A stretch of DNA of 64,000 nt from Pectobacterium actinidiae (GTDB taxonomy: Bacteria; Pseudomonadota; Gammaproteobacteria; Enterobacterales; Enterobacteriaceae). The notes beneath the pieces are model-generated. The model was not told the origin of the DNA. It did no database searches and was given only the letters and a program-made list of their open reading frames with translations. Location: the NCBI RefSeq assembly GCF_000803315.1, contig NZ_JRMH01000001.1, positions 930,001 through 994,000 of the forward strand. The letters run 5' to 3'. Shown piece by piece: positions 16,491-29,400 of this stretch (its first letter is position 1; every line of letters begins with the position of its first letter). The translations under genes were made by a program, and so were the position numbers.

Positions 16491-18620
16491 TTACGCCACG
16501 CTCTGTGCCGGTTTGCTGATCGCCTTCAAAATCTGGTCACGCGGGCCATCTGCCACGATGCGTCCGCCATCCATGACGACCACGCGGTCAACCAGCTTGA
16601 GCAGCGCCGGACGGTGTGTCACCAGGACTAGCGTGCGGCCCGTGAGCCAACTGCTTAATTGGTGGATAACGTGGCTTTCCAACTGTTCATCCATCGAGGC
16701 GGTGGGTTCATCCAGCAGCACAATCTGGGGGTTACGTAGCAGCATCCTGCTGAGCAGGATCATCTGCCGCTGCCCGCCGGATAAACCGCGTCCCCCCTCA
16801 TGAATGAGGCGATCCAGGCTGGCGGCATCCTGTTGTATCAGGCTGAGTGCGCCGCTAATGCGCAGCGCCTGCAACAATTCCTGCTCGGTGGCGTGCGGAT
16901 TGCCGAGCATCAGATTTTGCCGCAGGCTGCCGAAGAACAGGCGTGATTCCTGCGACAGAAAACCCAGTTGGCGGCGGACATCAGCCGGATCGATCTGGCT
17001 GATGTCTACGCCATCAATGATGACCTTGCCGCGCGTCGCCGTCGCCTGATTGGCAAGCAGCTTGAGCAAGGTGGATTTCCCCGCGCCAACCTTACCCAGC
17101 AGCGCTACTTTTTCGCCCGGTTTGATCTCCAGTTTGCCGACCTGCAAGGCGGTATCGCCTTTTTCGGGATCGTAGCTATATTGCACGTTGTGCAGTTGGA
17201 AGTGCCCCTGAAGGATCGGGCAGTGCGCCATTTTGCCGTCTTCCGGTCGATCCAGCGGTTTTTGCAGGATATCATCCAACCCGGTCATGGCGGTTTTCGC
17301 ATGCTGCCAGCGGGAAAACACCATCGTGAGCTGCATGAGCGGGGCGATGGTGCGGGAGGAAAGCAGGCTACAGGCCACAAGTGTACCGGTGGTGATGTCA
17401 CCTGCCATCACCAGATAGCAGCCGAAGACTAGCATGCCAGCATAGGTGAGCTGTTGGACGGTAGACGCCCAGCCGCTGAGCCGTGCCCCCCACACGCGCT
17501 GTTTCATCCCGATGGAGGCGCTGACTTCGTGAGTTTGCTCCCACTGACGCTGAAAGTAGGGTTCGGCCTGTAGCGCTTTGATATCTTCGATCCCTTCGAT
17601 GGACTCGACCAGCACCGCATTACGCAAGGCGCTTTCGCGCATGCCTTCTTTGGCGAGCTTCGCCATCGGCCATTGCAGCATCAGGCCGGGGATCACAATC
17701 AGCGGGATCGCCAGCATGGGAATAAATACCAGCGGGCCGCCAATCATTGCCATGATGCCGAGAAACAGCAAGACGAACGGCATGTCAGCGGCCGCCCCGA
17801 CGGTCGTTGAGGTCAGCAGTTCACGCACTTGATCGATTTCCCGCAGCTGCGAAATAAACGAGCCGGTAGACTTAGGCCGCGCTTCATTTTTTATCGCCAG
17901 CGCGCGGGCGAATAGCATACCCGACACGTTCAGATCGATGCTCTTGCCCATTAAATCGGAGACAACGGTGCGCGACAAACGGATGGCGTACTCTAATGCA
18001 GCGGCCAGCAGAACGCCGAAAAACAGCACCCACAGCGTGGGAATGGACTGCGCCGGAATCACACGGTCATACACCTGCATGGAAAACAGGATCCCCGCCA
18101 GCGCCAGAACGTTACCTACGACAGAGGCCAGAGAGATTTCCCCGATCTGTCGTTTTGCGCCGCGAAAATGTTGCCAGAACCAGTGCTTACGGTATGGTTT
18201 GACGAAATCATCGATACGGGTATCGCGGCCGCGTTCCGCGATGCCGACCAGCACGATAATCCCCTGGCTGTGTTTGATGAGTTCGGTCAATTCGGCTTCG
18301 CGCTGAAGATCGCCACCGTCATTTAGCCAGTAGGTGGCGATGCCTTCATCATTCAATGATTCGATGACGATGACGCCGCCGTCATCGGTTTCTGCCAGTA
18401 CTGGTAAGATCTGGTTGCGCCAGCGGAGTTTCTCCCTGTGTCGCAGGCTGATGCTCAACCCCATTAGATGGCTGATTTGTTCTAACTGGCGGGCAATCGG
18501 CTGCTGTTCGTACCAGCGCATCTGCTGGCGTACCGACTGGGTATCCACTACCTGTCCATAGTGGGCGGCGGCGCGAGCCATCGCGGCAATCCAGACTTCA
18601 GTTTGGGTGACTTGTGTCAT
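16491..18620 (-). CDS. bapC: Type I secretion ABC transporter (LapB/BapC-like)
   Basis: Inner-membrane ATPase and permease that drives export of the giant adhesin. The 709 residues comprise a C39-peptidase-like N-terminal domain (about 1-130) that lacks an evident catalytic cysteine (the motif region reads AAMARAAAHYGQ), as in RTX-adhesin and haemolysin transporters where it binds substrate rather than cutting it. Six membrane segments span about 155-440. The nucleotide-binding domain has Walker A GKVGAGKST, signature LSGGQRQMI, Walker B IVLLDEPTASMD and the switch His in LVTHRPAL. A Shine-Dalgarno sequence (AGGAATATCA) precedes the ATG. It sits between the TolC-like and HlyD genes. Confidence 0.9.
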   Translation of the reverse strand: MTQVTQTEVWIAAMARAAAHYGQVVDTQSVRQQMRWYEQQPIARQLEQISHLMGLSISLRHREKLRWRNQILPVLAETDDGGVIVIESLNDEGIATYWLNDGGDLQREAELTELIKHSQGIIVLVGIAERGRDTRIDDFVKPYRKHWFWQHFRGAKRQIGEISLASVVGNVLALAGILFSMQVYDRVIPAQSIPTLWVLFFGVLLAAALEYAIRLSRTVVSDLMGKSIDLNVSGMLFARALAIKNEARPKSTGSFISQLREIDQVRELLTSTTVGAAADMPFVLLFLGIMAMIGGPLVFIPMLAIPLIVIPGLMLQWPMAKLAKEGMRESALRNAVLVESIEGIEDIKALQAEPYFQRQWEQTHEVSASIGMKQRVWGARLSGWASTVQQLTYAGMLVFGCYLVMAGDITTGTLVACSLLSSRTIAPLMQLTMVFSRWQHAKTAMTGLDDILQKPLDRPEDGKMAHCPILQGHFQLHNVQYSYDPEKGDTALQVGKLEIKPGEKVALLGKVGAGKSTLLKLLANQATATRGKVIIDGVDISQIDPADVRRQLGFLSQESRLFFGSLRQNLMLGNPHATEQELLQALRISGALSLIQQDAASLDRLIHEGGRGLSGGQRQMILLSRMLLRNPQIVLLDEPTASMDEQLESHVIHQLSSWLTGRTLVLVTHRPALLKLVDRVVVMDGGRIVADGPRDQILKAISKPAQSVA

Positions 18621-18659
18621 TGATATTCCTGCATGTTCTTATCCGGCAGGCAAGCCGGC

Positions 18660-20099
18660 TTACAGCGACGGTAGCGTCTCGCCACTGGCTTGATGACGTT
18701 CAATACCCAGCATATCCAGCAGATTATCGACGGCAGCGGCATAGTTAACCGCCGCTTCCCAGCCGTCGTATAACGCGCCAATGCGTGAGGTTTCGGCCTG
18801 CAACACGTCTTGCTCAACGCTGAGCAGGTCGTTCAGACTGCGCTTGCTGAGTTTGTATTCATCCTGATAGACGTTGCGGGTGTAGGTCGCGCTGGTGATT
18901 TGCTGCTGGCTCGCTTTTTCACGCTGTTGTGCCCCGATGAGATCGGCGTAGGCCGTCGAGGCTTTCTGGTTCATATCCAGTTTTGCTGCTTCGACTTCGG
19001 CCTGCGCCGCTTCACGCGTGCCTGACGCGGCATCAACGCGTGCGCTGACGGCACCGCCCTGATAAAGCGGAGCTTCCACCACTAGCTGTAGCTGGTCATC
19101 CCAGTAATTACGCCTGTCCGTTTCATAACGGGTACGGCCTGCCTGCACGGCAATGGTCGGCCAGTGCTGTGCTTCCGCCTGACGAATCCGGTGGCGCGAA
19201 GCCTCCTGCTTGGACTGCGCGCTCAACACCGCGTTACTCTGCTGGTAGGGAAGTGCTTTGAGCGTGATCTTTTGTTGCAGTAGCGCACGGGGCAGATCGG
19301 GCAGGGTGGTGGTGAGAACGCCGGTCAACACGCTGAGCTGTGCCAGAGAGGAACGTTCCAGTGCCCGATATTGCTCCAGCGTTGCCTTCATACCGGCGAT
19401 GCGGGTTTCCGCCTGCAAGATGTCGGATTGCGTACTGAGACCAGCTTCGGCACGGAGTGTCGCCGTGTCTTTTACCAGACTCAGTGACGTGATATTGCGT
19501 TCTGCCGCCTGACCGAGTTCCTGATAGCGTTTGACTTTCAGGTAGGTGATCAACGTTTGCTGACCGACCGTGGTCATGGTGCCATAGAGCTGGTAGCGGT
19601 AGGCATCTGACAGGCTGTGTTGCTCATCAATGCTGCCGCCCGTTTTACCGAAATCGTACAGGAGCTGTTTCAGCGTGATCCCCGCCGTGGAATTGTTGCT
19701 CATCGTGCCGCCGCTATCGCTTTGATCGGACCGACCGACATTGCCGCTAAGGCCGATTTGCGGGAACCAGGCGCTTTGCGCCACGCGCAGATCGGCTTCG
19801 CCAACGCGAATTTGTGCCGAGGCCTGTGCGATTTGTGGGTTGCGTGCGAACGCGCGGAGAATAGCCTGCTTGAGATCCAGGCTATCGACCTGCTGTTCTG
19901 TCGGCGCGGCGGACCAGTCAAACGCAACGGCCTGAGCACATGTCGACGAGCTATAGAAGAAAGGAACGCTGCCGCAGGCCAGCCCGAGTGCCAACATATA
20001 GCGCGGTGTGTGATGGCGTAATGTGCGAGTCAAAAAAGCGCGATTGCGCAGAAAAAACACGTCCTTGATAAAAAATCTGATAAAAAATGGTTTGTGCAT
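18660..20099 (-). CDS. bapB: TolC-family outer-membrane protein of the adhesin secretion system
   Basis: Outer-membrane channel component, 479 residues from the ATG at 20099; a TTG one codon upstream is less likely, and AGGGG six bases before the ATG fits. The N-terminal region has a long signal peptide-like segment (RYMLALGLACGSVPFFYSSSTCAQA). Two OEP repeats follow: SLDLKQAILRAFARNPQIAQASAQIRVGEADLRVAQSAWFPQIGLSGN and the second half QHWPTIAVQAGRTRYETDRRNYWDDQLQLVVEAPLYQGGAV, with coiled-coil regions between. It follows the adhesin gene after a 363-bp gap that carries a repeat element, then leads into the ABC and HlyD genes 39 and 10 bases on. Confidence 0.88.
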   Translation of the reverse strand: MHKPFFIRFFIKDVFFLRNRAFLTRTLRHHTPRYMLALGLACGSVPFFYSSSTCAQAVAFDWSAAPTEQQVDSLDLKQAILRAFARNPQIAQASAQIRVGEADLRVAQSAWFPQIGLSGNVGRSDQSDSGGTMSNNSTAGITLKQLLYDFGKTGGSIDEQHSLSDAYRYQLYGTMTTVGQQTLITYLKVKRYQELGQAAERNITSLSLVKDTATLRAEAGLSTQSDILQAETRIAGMKATLEQYRALERSSLAQLSVLTGVLTTTLPDLPRALLQQKITLKALPYQQSNAVLSAQSKQEASRHRIRQAEAQHWPTIAVQAGRTRYETDRRNYWDDQLQLVVEAPLYQGGAVSARVDAASGTREAAQAEVEAAKLDMNQKASTAYADLIGAQQREKASQQQITSATYTRNVYQDEYKLSKRSLNDLLSVEQDVLQAETSRIGALYDGWEAAVNYAAAVDNLLDMLGIERHQASGETLPSL

Positions 20100-20213
20100 C
20101 AATTACCCCTGTTTTCATCACGCTTTGTTTTCGTTCCTTTACACATATTTGTGCCGCTACCGAGGCAGTTTCGTTCTGTCTCTTGGACACGTATCTATGC
20201 TGCTGTTGAGGCG

Positions 20214-20392
20214 GTTTCGTGCGCGATAATGGCGCTATTTTTTGCTACCTCGTAGCACGCGCCCGACTCGGGACGGCTCAAACGCCGCTCGCCCCGAGAC
20301 CCCTGGCTTTTGGCGCAAGCTTTCGCCGCGTCCATGCGGCTCATCCTAAGCTTGCTATTTCCTCAGCATAATTTTTTACGCCGGATAACGAC
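20214..20392. repeat. Intergenic repeat family B, copy 2, inside the bap operon
   Basis: Starts GTTTCGTGCGCGATAA and ends GCATAATTTTTTACGCC then GGATAACGAC, like 6273-6526. The internal hairpin has arms CTCGGG (20267-20272) and CCCGAG (20293-20298), a different sequence from copy 1 but in the same relative place. It occupies most of the 20100-20462 gap between the adhesin stop and the TolC-like gene. I see no promoter or gene there, but the element could affect expression of the export genes. Confidence 0.75.
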
Positions 20393-20462
20393 TAAGTCCG
20401 CGTTGATATCCGCATTTGTGTATAAGCAGCAGCCCCTGGTAGAACTGCCACTTAAAACACCG

Positions 20463-23400
20463 TTACACCATATTGACGAGCAGGCCTTGCTGTACCAGTA
20501 CATCTCCCAGGTTGTTGGCGTTGTCTAACGATGAATGGTGGTAGACGTCGAAATGTTGACCATCAATGTCGCGCTGTCCTACCGTGCTCCAGGCTCCTTC
20601 ACCCGGAATCAGGTTTACCCGATTTCCTTCGCCCCCGACGATCAGCAGGTCATCCTCTGGTCGGTCGGTGACATTCAGGGCACGGTCGAGATCCAGCGTG
20701 ATGCTGTTGGTGCCGTTTTGGCCTAAATCGAATATCTCCACGTTATCGACTTTCAGCCCCAGCTCGGTGAGATCCAGATTGAGCTCGGTGCCGTTCAGCA
20801 CCAGCGTATCAATGCCGTCGCCACCATCGATCTGGGTAAAGTCGAGCGTTGAGAGCGTAATCAGGTCGTCGCCTTCGCTGCCTTCGATGTCTGTACCTGT
20901 TTGCACACTGCCGTCGGCCAGACTGATGACGACCCCTCCGATGGCATAAACGCTCTCTTCCACGTCGGTGCTGACGCTGTTGTCGATGGGGTGTGTCTCA
21001 CTGAGTGCGGCCGCTGCGACTGTCGAGCTGACCTGAAGAGGTTGCACATCGGTGCTTTCCTCGGTGTCGCTCTGTTCGATGGACAGCGAGGACAGCTGAG
21101 CGACGCTGCTATCATCAACATCCAGTACGGCGGCGCTCATCGTTGGCAATCCAATGACGACGCCGGACGTTAATCCCGCAGAGACGCCGGTGAAGTTACC
21201 CGCCAGATCGGTGACGGAGGCTTCAACCGCCGTTCCCAACAGCGCTGTCAAAATAGCGCTTACGTTGAGGAGGTTGATACCCAGCAGTGAACTGGTGAAA
21301 TGCGCGCTCCACTTGCCATCTGCACCTACGGTGCCTTGTAACGATTGCCCAAGCAGCGTGACGGTCACCTTGGCACCTTGCTGCACGTAGCGCGATGTTC
21401 CGCTGATGGTGACGCCGTTCGCCAACAGGCCAACGGTGTTGCCAATCAGCGATCCCACCGCATCTATGCCCAACTGCGGCAACTGGTGCGTTTTCACGAT
21501 CACACTGCTGCTGGTGTTGTTGGTGTTGCCATAGCGGTCGGTGACGGTGACACCGACGGAGAGATTGCCATCAAGAATGCTGGTGAGATTGGCACTCGGC
21601 ACCGTGACGCTCCAGGTTCCGTTGTTGGCGACGGCAACCGTCGTCGAGAACCCACCTACGGTCAGCGTGATACTACCGCCTGCGGCATTGGTCGTGGTTC
21701 CACTGATGAGTTGGTTCACGCCCGCTTCAGCCAGATTCAGGTAACCGTCTCCGCCAAACAGGGAGCCGAGACTGACTGTCGGCAGCGTGTGAACGCCTAC
21801 GCCGATCGACACACCCGCGCTGGTGGTTTTGCCTGCCGAGTTGGTCAGAGAAGCACTGAGGGATAACGTACCGTCAGTCAGATTGCTGAGATCGAGTGAC
21901 GGTAGGCTGACTGACCAGGTTCCGTCGCTTTGCACCACGGCGGAGTAGGCTTTAGTACCCAGGGAAATCTGGATCGTGGAGCCTATCGCGTTGGTGCTGG
22001 TACCGCTGATAACCTGACCTGCGGCTGCTTCTACGGCATTCAGCAGACCGTCACCGCCAAACAGCGGGTTAATCGCAATGGTGGGCAACGCGTTGATAAT
22101 GACATTCAACGGGCTGGTGGTTTCTCCCACGTTACCCGCCGCATCAACCAGACGAACGCCAACGTTAGTGACGCCATCCACGAGGGCTTTCAGATCGAGA
22201 CTTGGGACTGGCAAGCTCCAACTGCCGTTTGCACCGACCGTTGTGGTGTAGGTTTTGCTGCCCAGCGTGACGCTGATTGTCGTACCTGCCGCCACATTGC
22301 TCGTTGTCCCACTGATGCTTTGTGCGCTCAACAGACTGGAAAGATCCAAGACGCCGTTGTTGAACAATGGGGTGAGGGTGATGGTCGGTGGCAAGATGGA
22401 AACGTTGAGAGCCGCGCTAATGCTATTACTGTTGCCTGCCGGATCGGTCACCGTCGCGCTAACGGTGAGATTGCCATTGGCCAGGCTGGACAGTTGCAGC
22501 GGCGTAAGGCTAGTGCTCCACGTGCCGTCATTGCCAACGGTGGTGTTGAGCGTCAGCGTACCGATGCGTATGGCAATGGTCGACCCCGCGGCGGCGTTGG
22601 TGGTGGTGCCGCTAATCGTCTGTGTCAGTGCGGCTTCTGCGACATTGAGGAAGCCATCGCCGCCAAACAGTGAGCCAAGGCCAATCGTCGGCAGGGTTTT
22701 GGCAATGATGTTGATCGCGCTACTCACTGTGCTCGTGTTGCCGGAAGCATTCGTGATGGAAACCCCGAGCGTCGCACTGCCATCGGCTAACGCACTGAGA
22801 TCGGTCGGTTGCAGTGTCAGGCTGAACGCGCCATTGGCTCCAACGGTGGACAGGAACGTTTTACTACCGAGAGTCACGGTGACCTGCGATCCTACCGCAG
22901 CATTCGTGGCGACACCGCTAATGGTCTGCGCGACCAGCGCTTCTGCCGCATTGAGGAAGCCATCACCGCCAAATATCGGATTCAGGGTAATCACTGGCTG
23001 GGCGAAATCGAACTTGATGCCAGCGCTGCCAGTGGTGCTATTGCCTACCGCATCTGTCGCCGTGGCGCTTACGGTGAAATCACCGCTGCCCATCCCTTGC
23101 AGAATACCGAGTACGCTTGGGGTGACGGCAGCGCTCCATTTACCATCCGAGCCGACGGTGGCTGTGGCGATTTGCGAACCTGAGATGCTGAGCGTAATGG
23201 TTCTGCCTGCCAGACCGGTGGCTGTGCCGCTGAGGGTTTGGTTGACGAGCAGGTCGCTCAGATTCAGCAGGCTATCACCAAAGACCGGGTTGAGTGTGAT
23301 ACTCGGCAGAGTCTTGATGATGGCTGGAACGTTCACAATCTGGCTGGCGGTGTTGCCTGCGTGATCGGTGACCGCCACGCCCAGCGCCAGCGTTCCATCC

Positions 23401-26400
23401 TGCAAGGCCTGCAAGTCAAGCGCAGGAACGGACAGGCTCCAGGCTCCGCCTGCACCGACAGTTATCCCCGCATAAACCTTGTTGCCCAATGTCACGCTGA
23501 CACTCGCGCCAGCGGCGATATCTACATTACTGACTACCCCACTGATAATTTGGCTGGTAGCCGCTTCCGCCGCATTCAGCGCGCCATCTGTGAAAGCCAC
23601 AACAGAATTAATCACTGGCAGTGATTTCAGTACATTAATATCAACCAGCTCATTCTTCACATTACCGTGTGAATCGACAATCGCGACGTTTAACTGTAGC
23701 AATCCATCGCTTAATCCACCGAGCAGCGTAGGCGGCAGAGAAACACTCCAGGTGCCGTTGGCTCCCACCGTAGCCTCCACCGTGGTGCCGAGCACGGTGA
23801 CCTGAACTTTCGCCCCCAGATAGTCCCCCGTTGCGTTACCGCTGATGACCTGTGTGACCAGCGATTCGGCCAGATTGAGGATGCCGTCGTTACCGAAAAT
23901 GTCGTTAATGCCTGCACCGAGCGTCTGATTTAGCGCGACGTCCAATGTGACATCAAGGTGTGTGCTATTGCCTGAGGTATCGGTCAGCGTCACGCCGATG
24001 ACTTGTGGCCCGTCGACCAGGCTTTGCAGATCGACGGCTAGCACTGGAATCGTCCAGGTTCCGTCAGAACCAACCGTGGTCGTACCGGTTAATGGCCCGG
24101 CGGTTAACGTAACGGTGGCATTGGGTTCCCCTGTCCCTTTAATCTCTCCACCCACCAATGCTTCGGCCAGCGTCAGGATATTGTCATCAAATAGACTAAT
24201 GGTGAGTAGCGGAGTATCCGTATCGACGGTAACGACCTGCGTATCCGTTGTGGTATTGCCCGCACTATCTGCAAGCGTTGCGGTAATGGTGTGGGTGCCA
24301 TCGCCCAACTGTGCCAGATCGGCGGCTGGCACATTCACGCTCCAGTCGCCAGTGACGGAAACCTGAGCCGTGTAGGTTTTGCCATTCAGCACCACGCTGA
24401 CGAGTTGCCCAGCCTCCGTGGTGGATGCCGTCCCTGTAATCGTCTGTGCAGTGCTGGCTTCTGCGCGATTGAGCACGTTATCACCCGCAAAAGTGACGAT
24501 ATCCAATGTTGGCGGAGTGGTATCGACCAGCACCGTTTTGGTTTCGGCGATTAGCGGGACGGGTAGTACGGTAGTTGCCGAGACATTAACACTACCATCG
24601 GTCGTGAAATAGTCGCGGGCGGAAATAGTGGTTGTCCAGAAGCCATCGCTGTCGGTTATGATCGTACCAATAACGGGTACGCCCCCGATTGATACGGCTA
24701 TTGTGCTCATCGGCGTAATGCCAGTCACTCGCCCAGAGAGGGTGAGATTACCGTCCATCTCGGCGGCGTTGATGATATCGTCATTGGCTATTGCGTCGAT
24801 CACCATTGTTAGAGCCGGTTGTGTCAGATTGACGTTGAATCCCACACTTTCTGGCGTCGCCGGATTACCCGCTTTATCCGTCGCATCAACGGTGATGGTG
24901 TACGTTGTATTTGCCAGAGCCTGCAAATCGGCAGAAGGGATGGTCACGCTCCATGCGCCGCCTGCGAGAATTTTTCCCGTGTAATCGACGCTATTCAGCC
25001 TGACGGTCACATTTTGGCCCACCTCCAATCCGGTTGAGGTGCCACTGATGATTTGCGCGACACGGCTTTCCGCATAGCTGAGACCATCCAGCCCGGCAAA
25101 GGTGGTAATGTCCAGCGTCGGTGCGGTTTGCGCGATAGTCGCCTGAGAATTCAATGTGGCGCTGTTACCCGCGTCATCCGTTGCGGTGATAACGATATTG
25201 TGCGTTCCGTCAGCTAGCTGGCCGAGCTGCGTTGGGGTCAATTCTGCCGTCCAGACGCCGCCGGTGATTTGTACAACGAGCGATTGTCCGCCAAGCGTAA
25301 CCGTCATGCTTGCTGCATCCCCCGCGTTACCACTAAGCGTTCTGCCCAGCAGGGTGTCAGCTTCCGCAATGCTCAGATAGCCGTCGTCAAACGGGGTATT
25401 TAAGGTGAGCGCCGGTGGGGTGAAATCGCTGGTAAACAATATCGGTGTAGAACCGATATTGCCCGCAGCGTCGGTCGCGGTGATGGTGATGGTATGTTGA
25501 CCATCACTCAGCGAATTCAACGCATTCTGCGGGAGCGTCACCGACCAGTTACCCGCATTATCTACCGTGCCAGTGTAACGAATCCCGTTGAGGTCGATCT
25601 CCAGTTTAACGCTTTGCCCGTTACCGCCAATCTGCGTGCGGCCTGAGAAGGTGAGTACGGATGCGGCTTCGGCGCTGCTCAGAATATTGTCGCTCCCAAA
25701 TGGGTTTACGTCGACAATCGGGGCGGGCAGCGTTTGCGCCGAACTGACATCGAGCGAGGCGCTGGTATTGCTATTGCCCACCCAGTCGGTGACCTTGACG
25801 CTAATGCTGTAATCACCTTCGGTGAAGATCGCCAAATCGGCAGGACTCAGATCTCTGGACCAGCCGCCTAACCCGTCAGCGATGGCGGTAAAGGTGGTGT
25901 CTACCAGCGTGGTTTTATTGGTCACGGTAACGATGACTTCCTGCTCTGCGCTGGTAATACCGGTTTTACCGGTTAAGGTCTGAATGGCCTGAATTTCAGT
26001 GGTATTAAGGATACCGTCGCCAAAAGGCAGATCCAGCGTTGCTACTGGCATGGTGGTGGTCAGAACATTGGCCGTGGCTGATGCGTTACTGGTGTTGCCC
26101 GCAGAATCGGTTACGGTAACGGTGAAATTCACCGTACCATCCGGCAGGTCGATCAGCGTCTGGCGATCCAGCGATAATGACCAACTGCCGTCGGCGTTCA
26201 CCGTAGCAGGGACGCTTGTGCCGTTAATGCTGACCGAGACGGTTTGCCCTACGTTGCTGGTGAGCCCAGTTTGCCCGGATAGCGTCACACCCGGCTGTGC
26301 ATCCGCCAGACTCAGTTTGCCATCGCCGAACGGGGTGTCCAGCGACGCGACAGGCACGCCGACAATCACGCTGGTGAAGGTGTCGCTGCCTGTTCCCGTA

Positions 26401-29400
26401 TTGCCTGCGTGGTCAGTTACGGTCACGTTGATGGTGTGGGTGCCATCGCCTAATGCAGACAAATCGGCGGCGGGCAGCGTGACACTCCACTGGCCGTTTG
26501 CTGTTACCGTAGCGTTATAAGTGGAGGTTATCGTGCCGTTGGTGATCGAGACAGACACGTTCTGGCCTGGATCGAGGAGCCCCGTTGTGCCGGTCAGCAG
26601 TTGATCCGTCGTACTTTCAGCCTGGTTTAGTACACCGTCAACGAACGGTGTGGCGATGCTGATGGTGAAATTGGTGTGGATGACGACATCCAGCGAACCG
26701 CCCGCGCTGCCAGTATTGCCTGCGCTATCGGTTACCGTCGCACTGACCTGCACGTTGCCATCCGCCAGAATATTAAGCGCATTAGCTGGAATGGTTGCAC
26801 TCCACAGGCCACCCGCGAGCGTCACGCCCGTTACGGTATAAGCCCCTATCGTGACCTGAATCGCAGTCCCGACCGGCAGATTGGTATAACTACCGCCGAT
26901 CGTCGTCTCTGTCGCCAGCTCTGCGCGACTGAGAACATTGTTGTCATAGAGCGCATTCAGCGTCAGCGTTGGAAGCGACTGCGTTTTTAACGTGATATCG
27001 ATACTGGTAGTGTTGGGATTGCCTGCGCCATCTGTCACGCTAGCTTCAAGCGTTTTCACGCCGTCACCCAACGCCAGCAGGTCGTTCGCTGTAATCGAGA
27101 TTTGCCAGACACCGTTGCTATCGGCAACGGCGCTATAGACTGCCGTACCGACTTTTATCGTAATCAGAAGGCCTGCTTCCCCCTTGCCACTCAGCGGTAG
27201 CCCAGCCAGCGCATCGGCTAAACCGATATCGCTGGTGTCAGCCAACATGTCGATGGACAACAGCGGTGGGAGGGTATCGACCGTAAACTGATGGGTCGTC
27301 GTCGCCGGATTCTGCGCGATGTCGCTGACCGTCGCGGTCACATCCTGGTTGCCCTGCGGCAGATTTTGAACGTCGCTGGCGGGAACGGTCGTGTTCCAGC
27401 TACCGTCAGCCCCAACGGTCGCCAGATAGGTTTTGTTGTTCAGCATCACCGTGACGCGTTGCCCCGTCTGAACATTCGTCGTTGAGCCGGAAATGAGCAG
27501 GTCGGATTGGGAATCCTGCGCGCTGACGACATCATTACCAGACAGCGTGCTAATGGTGATACCAGGCAGGTTAGCAGGGTCGGTGATGACGGTGATGTTA
27601 TGCGTCGTCGAGGTGGCGTTTCCGCCGATATCGGACACACTGGCGGTGATCGATTGTAAGCCGTCAGGAAGGTCGGATACATCGTTAGCAGGGATCTGCA
27701 CGCTCCAGTTACCTGAGGCATCTGTTTGGGCAACGTAGGTTTTGTTATTCAGTTCGATGGTGACTTGTTGACCTGGCTCGACAAATTGACTCGTACCTGA
27801 GAGCGTCAACGGCGCTAGCGACTCAGCCTGATTAATGTAGTCATCTGTAGATACGATCCCGATACTCAGGCGTGGTGCCTGTGACGGATCGGTATCCAGT
27901 ATGATGGTGTGGCTGACGCTGCCCGTATTACCTGCGACATCTGTCAGGCTGGCGGAAATCAGCGTGGCGCCGTCAGGCATATTAACCAGATCCCCTGCGG
28001 GGATGGTAATGTTCCAACTGCCGTCTGCCTGAATGGCTCCTTGATAAATTTGCCCATTAATGGCGACATTCACCACAATGATTTGTCCGCTGTCATTGGC
28101 TGGGGCTGTCCCCGAGATAATCAGCGGCTGGTTGCTTTCGGCGATGTTGATGATGTCATCGTTACTGACAGTATTAATGGTCAGCACTGGCGGCGTGAGA
28201 TCGACAAATGCGCTACTGCTCAGTGTGGCAGTGTTACCTGAGATGTCCTGCACGGTGACGTCAAACATCAGCATCCCTTCAGGCAGACCAAGCAGGGCGG
28301 AAGGCGGAAGCACAATGTCCCAGTTACCGGTATTGTCAACCATACCTGAGTAGGTCTGTCCACCGATCGTCACGCTGATTTCCTGTCCTGGCCCTTGTAA
28401 TCCGGTGGTGCCACTTAGTGTTTGACCACTTTGCGCTTCGCTGAGGTTGAGGTAACCGTCATCAAAAGGTGTGTCAATTAATAACATGATCGAGTGATTG
28501 ATACTGACATTCAGTTGCTGCGAATTCGTGACTAAGTTGCCTGTCAGATCATAGGTGCTGGCTCCAATGGTAATAGGGCCATCACCCAATAGAGCCAAAT
28601 CGGTAGGGGGAACAGATGTACTCCAACTGCCATCTGCCTGTACCGTTGCGACATACGTTTTTCCGTTCAGCGTTACGCTAACCAGGGAGCCTGCTGCAAC
28701 ATTATCCGTGTTGCCATTAATCGTCAGTGCGCTGGCGGCTTCAGCGGCATTCAGTTGATTATCGCCCGTTATAGGTTCAATCGATAGACCGCTTGCCAGC
28801 GTGTTCACCGTAATCTCGCTGCTGGCCGTGGCCGGGTTACCCGATATATCCGTGACTGTGGCGATAATTGTCTGGCTGCCGTTTGTCAGAAGCTGCATAT
28901 CTGCGCTCGGAACCGTTACATGCCAACTGCCGTCAGAACCGACCAGTGCGGTATAGGTTTTGCCGTTTAGTGTGAGGGTGACGACTTGCCCGGCCTCGAC
29001 ATTGATACTGTCTCCGCTCACTATCTGGGCTACGCGTGCTTCTGCACCATCGACAATATTGTTCGTTGCAAAGCTATAGATTGTCAGTTGCGGCGGATTC
29101 GTCACGCTGGTATCGATAGTAATAGGCTGGTTGATACGTGTCGTATTACCTGCTGCATCTGTCAGGCTGGCGGTCAGGTTATAACCGCCATCAGCTAATA
29201 GCGTCAGGTCTGAGGTAGGAATATCCAGACGCCAGTTGCCTGTATTGTCGACCGTGGTGAGGTAGTTTTTCCCATTTAGCGTGACAATAACGCTACGTCC
29301 TTCTTCACTGAGTGAGGCCGTGCCGGAAACAGTCTGTGATGTTAAGACTTCAACTGCATTCAGAATGGTATCGGTGCCCAGATTGTTCATGGTCAAGGCC

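Noticed and set aside
22255..23364. Long plus-strand open frame (369 codons) and dozens of similar ones opposite the adhesin gene
   Set aside because: They are antisense shadows of the biased, repetitive adhesin codons; their translations are low-complexity and repeat with the adhesin period.
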